From NCBI GenBank assembly GCA_037382065.1, contig JARRQF010000109.1:1-10683 (forward strand): 10,683 bases of DNA, read 5' to 3'. This document shows positions 6,340 through 10,683 of the stretch, piece by piece (the stretch's first letter is position 1; each line of letters opens with the position of its first letter). A model generated the notes under the pieces. The model worked only from the letters and a program-made list of their open reading frames with translations, had not been told where the DNA came from and made no database searches. The DNA is from Thiodiazotropha sp037382065. GTDB taxonomy: Bacteria; Pseudomonadota; Gammaproteobacteria; Chromatiales; Chromatiaceae. Both the position numbers and the translations under genes were made by a program.

Positions 6340-6606
6340 ATGTCTTTTCGAGATTCGGATATAGCCATATATAACGAGGCCAGCCGTATCAGAGAAACGA
6401 CTGTCAATGACGCCATCGACATCCTGGTCAATGACTATCACGATGATATAGGAGTCAACTGGTCCGAAAATGACGGTGGCTATAGAAAGCTGACCCTCTA
6501 CATCTATGAAGGAAACGTCACCATGAATATGAACATTCGTTGGTCGAAGTCACAGACCGCGTATTTCAGAGAACTCGATGTCGAGACTGGCGAACAGCTC
6601 AATTGA
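6340..6606 (+). CDS. Hypothetical 88-residue acidic protein
   Basis: From the ATG at 6340 the frame gives 88 residues (MSFRDSDIAIYNEASR at the start, ETGEQLN at the end). A TTG at 6331 in the same frame would add three. The sequence looks like a folded small protein: an N-terminal helix-like half (IRETTVNDAIDILVNDYHDD) followed by strand-like stretches (YRKLTLYIYEGNVTMNMNIRW). It is acidic, with no signal peptide, membrane segment or cysteine. No ribosome binding site is visible, and the gene sits between two remnants, so it may be a fragment or passenger of a lost element rather than an expressed gene. I do not recognise a family. Confidence 0.4.
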   Translation: MSFRDSDIAIYNEASRIRETTVNDAIDILVNDYHDDIGVNWSENDGGYRKLTLYIYEGNVTMNMNIRWSKSQTAYFRELDVETGEQLN

Positions 6607-6680
6607 TCCTGCATTCCCATTATGTTTATTTGCAGGAACTTTTTTGAAATGTCCTACTTCCCCGGTTTCCAACCAGGCCA

Positions 6681-7133
6681 TGCCATCACCATCTGGCCGA
6701 GTTCGCCGCCACCCTGCCGACCAGCGTGCGCATCAAGGGCAAGAAAGAGAAGTGGGTCCTGCGCGAGGCCATGAAAGGGCTGCTGCCGAAGGTACTCTAT
6801 GAGCGCGAGAAGTTCGCCTTCATGGCGCCACCCGCCCATTCCGACCCGAAGAAGTGGCAGGCCGTGCAGGCCCTGGCCGATCAATACCTCAACCCAGAGG
6901 CCGTGGAGTCAGCCGGCCTGCTCAGCCGCGCCGACGTCGAGGCTCTGTTCAAACAACTCGACGACCCGGACACCACCGACGCCACCCGCAACACCATGGA
7001 TGCGGTGTTCAACCACATGCTAGGCGTGCAGTTGCTGCACAGCCAGTTTGTCGCCACCGATGTGCCAGAGCAGGCGCCGGCGAAAGCCAAGAGTCTTGGC
7101 TGGTCACATCAAGAGACGACTGCTAGCGCTTAA
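6681..7133 (+). pseudogene. asnB: Asparagine synthase (glutamine-hydrolysing), 3' remnant
   Basis: The frame reads HHLAEFAATLPTSVRIKGKK, then EKWVLREAMKGLLPK, then YEREKFAFMAPPAH, and stops at the TAA at 7131-7133. This is the C-terminal end of the synthetase domain of AsnB-type enzymes, where HLAEFAATLP normally follows a PFLDH motif. About 150 of an expected 550-650 residues remain. The glutaminase domain and the ATP-binding SGG loop are absent, and upstream the frame closes at a TGA at 6645-6647 with no related sequence. The break therefore lies close to 6,680. The remaining frame is intact and GC-rich like the cyanate genes to its right, so the loss is probably recent. The fragment could still be translated from an internal start but would have no synthase activity. 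Confidence 0.75.
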
Positions 7134-7143
7134 CTAGCCTCAG

Positions 7144-7166
7144 CTCCCGTCCAGCAAGGACGGGAG
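7144..7166. terminator. Strong hairpin between convergent asnB remnant and cynS
   Basis: CTCCCGTCC (7144-7152) pairs perfectly with GGACGGGAG (7158-7166) around the loop AGCAA, starting 10 bases after the asparagine synthase stop. A stem this stable at that position suggests a transcription terminator. It may serve both the plus-strand remnant and the cyanate operon, which ends 140 bases to the right. No U-run follows on either side, so it may act with other factors or protect 3' ends. Confidence 0.55.
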
Positions 7167-7305
7167 ATTGCGAGTTCAGAAAAATCCAATACAAACGACC
7201 TGCCACCGCCGTAAATAAATCCTAGGCATCTACCATACAGCCCACATCAGCATGAGAGGTTGACGCTCACTTGCAGTGCGACCAAGCCGTACTAGCGCAT
7301 GCGAC

Positions 7306-7746
7306 TCACCAGCTCTTGTAGGGCAGAAACTTACCGTTCATCGTGATAACCACTCGGTCGCCGGCCGGATTCTCCTCCTTATCGATATGCATAGAAAAGT
7401 CGATGGCACTCATGATGCCATCGCCGAACTTCTCATGAATCACCTCTTTAATGGTCTCGCCGTAGACACCGATAGCCTCATAAAAACGGTAGATCACGGG
7501 ATCGGTGGGAATCGTTTTGTCCCAGCTCTTGTGGGGGAACTCCTGCAGCACGCCGGAGACCTCTGAGTCCAAACCGAGCACTCCACAAAGCTTAGCGGCA
7601 TATTCCGGCTTGAGGCTGTTCATTCCCAGGCAGGCGGAAGTCAAAAACACTGGCGCCAGTCCCACCTTCTCCGCAATCGCCTCCCAACCCATGCCAGAAC
7701 TCTTCTTGGCCGCCAGGATCACTTCGGTCATTTCCAGTTTGTTCAT
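7306..7746 (-). CDS. cynS: Cyanate hydratase (cyanase)
   Basis: Cyanase catalyses the bicarbonate-dependent breakdown of cyanate to ammonia and CO2 through carbamate, in the cytoplasm, as a homodecamer. The 146-residue product covers the whole family (the E. coli enzyme has 156). The N-terminal half is a helix-turn-helix-like bundle (GMGWEAIAEKVGL, then PVFLTSACLG). The C-terminal half holds the active site with all three catalytic residues in place: Arg87 and Glu90 in YRFYEAIGVYG and Ser113 in GDGIMSAIDF. The C-terminus NGKFLPYKSW is also typical. The ATG at 7746 has GAGG 9 nt upstream. The gene follows the transporter ATPase after 41 nt and is the last gene of the operon. Its presence is the main reason to call the transporter cyanate-specific rather than for nitrate. 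Confidence 0.96.
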   Translation of the reverse strand: MNKLEMTEVILAAKKSSGMGWEAIAEKVGLAPVFLTSACLGMNSLKPEYAAKLCGVLGLDSEVSGVLQEFPHKSWDKTIPTDPVIYRFYEAIGVYGETIKEVIHEKFGDGIMSAIDFSMHIDKEENPAGDRVVITMNGKFLPYKSW

Positions 7747-7787
7747 CTTCTCTGACCTCGTATTGAATTGTAAGCTGGGTACAGCCG

Positions 7788-8693
7788 CTAAACGGCCGCC
7801 TGTTTTAATGGCTTGGTACTGTCATCTTTCACCGCTTCTGCCGTCGGATCGACTACCAAAGGGTGTTTGCTGTCAGCGACTTCAGCGGTGCTTGATGAAC
7901 CCGACAACTCCTTGGAACGGTTCACCAGAAAATCCACCAGATGGTTGCGGATCTTGTAGTAGCCGGGATGATGGATGATGTCGGTACGGTTGCGGGGCCG
8001 CGGAATCGATACCTTCACAGACTCGGCCACCCTGGCCTGAGGTCCATTGGTCATCAAAAATATGCGGTCGGAGAGAAGGATCGCTTCGTCCACATCGTGA
8101 GTGATCATGAAGACGGTCTGCTGAGTCTCTTCCCAGATCTTAATCAACTCCTCCTGGATCATGCCTCGGGTCAGCGCGTCCAGGGCGCCGAAGGGCTCAT
8201 CCAGTAGCAGTAGTTGCGGTTGGGTGGCGAAGGCGCGAGCAATACTCACCCGCTGGCGCATGCCACCGGAGAGCTGCGAGGGCTTGCGCTGCTCGACCCC
8301 TTTGAGTCCGACCAGCTCGAGAAAACGCATGCTGTGCTCCAGCACCTTCTCCTTAGTCCACTTAGGCCAACGCGCCTGCACTGCGAATGTGATGTTCTTC
8401 AGCGTGCTACGCCAGGGCAGCAGACTGTAGTTCTGGAATACCACGCCACGTTCCAGGCTCGGTCCCGAGACCTCCCGGCCATTCATGATCACGACACCTT
8501 CACTCGCCTCATCGAGGCCTGCGAGGATATTGAGGATGGTCGACTTGCCACAACCGGAGTGACCGATGATGCAGACGAACTCACCCTTGTCGATACCAAA
8601 GTTGGCGTTCTCGAACACCGTCAGGTCTTCCCCACCGCCCGGCGTGGGGTAGCGCTTGGCGAGTCCTTCGACTTCAACGAAATGGTTGCTCAT
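7788..8693 (-). CDS. cynD: Cyanate/nitrate-type ABC transporter ATP-binding protein
   Basis: The 301-residue cytoplasmic ATPase energises uptake through the permease encoded just upstream. All ABC motifs are intact: Walker A GHSGCGKST (44-52), Q-loop Gln87 in VFQNYSLLPW, signature LSGGM (141-145), Walker B LLLLDE (161-166) and the switch His199 in MITHD. The sequence is of the NrtD/SsuB/TauB class. About 40 residues past the ATPase fold (from about 262, Ser/Thr-rich, then Lys/Ala-rich) form a loose tail without a recognisable domain. I chose the ATG at 8693 because GAGGAG lies 5 nt before it and the ABC fold begins directly after. The frame is open up to 8813 but that part overlaps cynB. The gap to the cynB stop is 2 nt. 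Nitrate specificity is the main alternative. Confidence 0.9.
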   Translation of the reverse strand: MSNHFVEVEGLAKRYPTPGGGEDLTVFENANFGIDKGEFVCIIGHSGCGKSTILNILAGLDEASEGVVIMNGREVSGPSLERGVVFQNYSLLPWRSTLKNITFAVQARWPKWTKEKVLEHSMRFLELVGLKGVEQRKPSQLSGGMRQRVSIARAFATQPQLLLLDEPFGALDALTRGMIQEELIKIWEETQQTVFMITHDVDEAILLSDRIFLMTNGPQARVAESVKVSIPRPRNRTDIIHHPGYYKIRNHLVDFLVNRSKELSGSSSTAEVADSKHPLVVDPTAEAVKDDSTKPLKQAAV

Positions 8694-8695
8694 AA

Positions 8696-9526
8696 CTACT
8701 CCTCGTACTCGACCAAGCGATTGACAGTTGCCAGCGCGGTGTCGAGTAACATGCCAACCAGCCCGATCATCAAAATGGAGAAGATCACGCTGGTCAGATC
8801 GAGATTGTTCCACTCATTCCAGACGTAGTAGCCGATACCCGTCCCTCCCACTAGCATCTCGGCAGCGACGATCACCAGCCAGGCGATACCGATAGAGATG
8901 CGCATGCCGGTAAGGATGGTTGGCGCCGCCGCGGGCAGAATCACCTGGAAGGCGGTTTTCAGATGGCCCAGCTCATGGGTGCGCGCCACATTGATCCAGT
9001 CCTGGCGCACATTGGCCACACCGAAGGCGGTGTTGATCAACATGGGCCAGATAGAACAGATGAAGATGACGAAAATGGCCGAGGCCTCCGAATCCTTGAT
9101 AATGAAGAGCGCCAGCGGCATCCACGCCAGAGGAGAGATAGGTTTAAGGACCTGGATGAAAGGGTTGAGCGCCCGTTGCATCAACGGCGACATACCGACC
9201 AGAAAGCCGATGGGCAGAGCCACCAGGGCGGCCATCAGAAAGCCGGTTAACACCCGGTAGAGAGAGTAGCCCAACTGGATGCCGATCCCCTTATCGTTGG
9301 GACCGGCATCGTAGAAGGGGTTTCCCAGCTCCTCAAAGGCCAGCTTGATCACGTCCGAGGGTGGGGGCACTCGCGCCTCCTGCGAGGCGCCCCCCATGAG
9401 GATCTCGTACTCTGTCAGCGGCTTGCTATCAGCGGGGGCGATATTGAGCACCTCCCAAACACCGAGCAGGAGCGCCAACAACACCACCGATACGATGGCC
9501 GCTCTGAGTCGCAAGGAGTGGGACAT
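8696..9526 (-). CDS. cynB: Cyanate/nitrate-type ABC transporter permease
   Basis: This 276-residue inner-membrane permease forms the channel of the importer. It has a first membrane segment at about 9-28 (IVSVVLLALLLGVW), a polar periplasmic stretch to about 80, and then the core of further segments shared by the NrtB/SsuC/TauC class. The loop that docks on the ATPase is visible at 179-198 (ARTHELG, then FQVILP), matching the EAA-loop pattern with Gly187 and Leu-Pro at 197-198. The ATG at 9526 shares its A with the TGA of the binding-protein gene (TGATG). AGGAGGA lies 4 nt before it, inside the end of that gene, so translation is coupled. Substrate is assigned by the cyanase gene downstream; sequence alone does not separate cyanate from nitrate. 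Confidence 0.9.
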   Translation of the reverse strand: MSHSLRLRAAIVSVVLLALLLGVWEVLNIAPADSKPLTEYEILMGGASQEARVPPPSDVIKLAFEELGNPFYDAGPNDKGIGIQLGYSLYRVLTGFLMAALVALPIGFLVGMSPLMQRALNPFIQVLKPISPLAWMPLALFIIKDSEASAIFVIFICSIWPMLINTAFGVANVRQDWINVARTHELGHLKTAFQVILPAAAPTILTGMRISIGIAWLVIVAAEMLVGGTGIGYYVWNEWNNLDLTSVIFSILMIGLVGMLLDTALATVNRLVEYEE

Positions 9527-10683
9527 CAGCTCCTCCTGATAGCAAAGCTGTTAACGTAGGCTTCCGGCTGGGTGTAGTCGAACTCCTTGCCCATGATGGT
9601 GTAGTTAGCGTAGGTCTTGGTTGGCGGCTCGTAACCCAGCTCCTTCATGATCTTGGCGGTATCACCAGCCAGATAGACCTGCTCGGCAATCTGCTTGTAG
9701 TTGACGTCACCCTTGATATAACCCCAGCGCTTCATCTGGGTCAGGATCCAGACACCCATGGAGTGCCAGGGGAAGGGATCGAAGTCGATGCGGTTGGGCA
9801 CGTTCTGCACTCCGCCCAATCCATCGGCATAGCGACCGGTCAACACCTGTTCGATCACCGGAGCCGGTTGATTGAGATAGTTCTTCGGCGCAATCGCAGC
9901 CGAGATCTCCTTACGGTTCTCTTGATTGGCTGAATAGTGGGTGGCGTCGATGATGGCGCGTAGCAGGGCGCCGTAGGTGTTGGGATGGGTGTCGGCAAAC
10001 TCCTGGGAGCAGGCGAAGGCGCAACAGGGGTGACCCTCCCAGATATCCTTGGTCAGGGTATGAATAAAGCCCACCTTCTCCCACACCGCTCTCTGATTGA
10101 ACGGGTCCGGAGAGAGGTAACCGTCCAGGTTGCCGGCACGCAGGTTGGCCACCATCTCCGGCGGCGGCACCACGCGAATCTGGATATCCTTGTCCGGATC
10201 CAGACCATGCTCTGCCACATAGTAACGCAGCAGAAAATTATGCATGGAGTACTCAAAGGGCACACCAAACTTAAAGCCCTTCCACTGTTTCGGATCACGC
10301 TTATCCTTGTGATCCACATGCAACACGATGGCCTGGCCGTTGATATTCTCCACAGCCGGCATAATAAACGGCTTGGCGGTAGACCCGGCGCCCATACTCA
10401 TGGCCAGCGGCATGGGGGTCAACATATGGGCGGCGTCATATTCATTGGCCAACGACTTGTCACGCGCCACCGCCCAGCCGGCGGTCTTGATCACGTTCAC
10501 ATCGAGACCGTACTTGGAGTAAAAGCCCATCGGATGGGCCATGATGATCGGGGTGGCGCAGGTAATGGGTACGAAACCGACGTTGAGCTTGGTCTTCTCC
10601 AGCTTGCCCGTGCCCATGCTCTCTTTCAGCGCCGCCTTGGCCTCGTCCATGGGAAACACCGAACCTAACAGAGCGCTGGCAGT
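9526..10683 (-). CDS. cynA: Cyanate/nitrate-type ABC substrate-binding protein, 5' end off window
   Basis: This is the periplasmic binding protein of the NrtA/CynA/SsuA type that delivers the anion to the permease. The visible 385 residues include LNVGFVPITCATPIIMAHPM near the start, the family-typical GFYSKYGLDVNVIKTAGW, then LSPDPFNQRAVWE, WEGHPCCAFACSQEFAD and a long C-terminal helical part ending FAIRRS. The frame has no stop up to the right edge. The first visible residues (TASALLGSVFP) look like the end of a signal peptide, so the true start lies outside the window and the in-frame GTG at 10659 or ATG at 10650 should not be taken as starts. The gene is first in the visible operon and overlaps cynB by 1 nt. 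The call of cyanate over nitrate or nitrite depends on cynS downstream. Confidence 0.85.
   Translation of the reverse strand, partial: TASALLGSVFPMDEAKAALKESMGTGKLEKTKLNVGFVPITCATPIIMAHPMGFYSKYGLDVNVIKTAGWAVARDKSLANEYDAAHMLTPMPLAMSMGAGSTAKPFIMPAVENINGQAIVLHVDHKDKRDPKQWKGFKFGVPFEYSMHNFLLRYYVAEHGLDPDKDIQIRVVPPPEMVANLRAGNLDGYLSPDPFNQRAVWEKVGFIHTLTKDIWEGHPCCAFACSQEFADTHPNTYGALLRAIIDATHYSANQENRKEISAAIAPKNYLNQPAPVIEQVLTGRYADGLGGVQNVPNRIDFDPFPWHSMGVWILTQMKRWGYIKGDVNYKQIAEQVYLAGDTAKIMKELGYEPPTKTYANYTIMGKEFDYTQPEAYVNSFAIRRS

Noticed and set aside
8694..8813. N-terminal extension of the ATPase frame by 40 residues
   Set aside because: It overlaps cynB entirely and has no ABC-like sequence; the ATG at 8693 has a strong ribosome binding site and starts the fold.
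8214..8828. Plus-strand frame of 204 residues
   Set aside because: It is antisense to the ATPase and permease genes, which have full motif support.
9985..10668. Long plus-strand frame of 227 residues
   Set aside because: It is antisense to the binding-protein gene and His/Arg/Gly-rich, as expected for a shadow frame in GC-rich coding DNA.
1..10683. CRISPR arrays, tRNA and rRNA genes
   Set aside because: No regular repeat-spacer pattern, no tRNA arm motifs and no rRNA-like stretch were seen on reading both strands.

Overview
The window looks like accessory DNA from a gammaproteobacterium. Two things suggest this: a secreted protease with a GlyGly-CTERM-type tail, a sorting signal found mostly in Gammaproteobacteria, and a proteobacterial-style NrtABD/CynABD transporter beside a cyanase. 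I cannot name the genus. The window splits into two parts that differ in composition. Positions 1 to about 6,650 are AT-richer and mosaic, with decayed genes and orphan ORFs. From about 6,680 to the right edge the DNA is GC-richer and looks like ordinary chromosomal metabolic genes.

Left part. Positions 1-803 hold no gene I can support, only structured accessory DNA, a bidirectional terminator-like hairpin (480-505) and a decayed reading frame. From 5520 down to 804, five genes lie on the minus strand. First come two small secreted proteins with a Cys pair (5215-5520 and 4716-5003) that look like distant paralogues. A candidate promoter (4640-4668) then precedes a tight three-gene operon. It encodes a FapF-like outer-membrane beta-barrel protein, a FapD-like C39 cysteine peptidase (2 nt gap) and a secreted S8/S53-like serine peptidase (6 nt gap). 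The barrel/C39 pairing resembles the secretion half of the Pseudomonas Fap functional-amyloid system. No FapB/FapC-type amyloid repeat protein is visible, and a protease plus two small secreted proteins stand beside the pair instead. This is the best candidate here for an undescribed system.

Middle. Positions 5521-6680 hold non-coding DNA, the C-terminal remnant of an ISL3-family transposase with an in-frame stop, an orphan 88-residue ORF, and then the 3' remnant of an asparagine synthase gene cut at its 5' side. The truncated gene at the composition change marks the likely edge of the acquired segment.

Right part. Four genes on the minus strand form a cynABDS-type operon: periplasmic binding protein (running off the right edge), inner-membrane permease, ATPase and cyanase. 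The first three are packed with a 1 nt overlap and a 2 nt gap, each junction with a strong Shine-Dalgarno. Cyanase follows after 41 nt. Together they would import cyanate and break it down with bicarbonate to ammonia and CO2, giving nitrogen or detoxifying cyanate.
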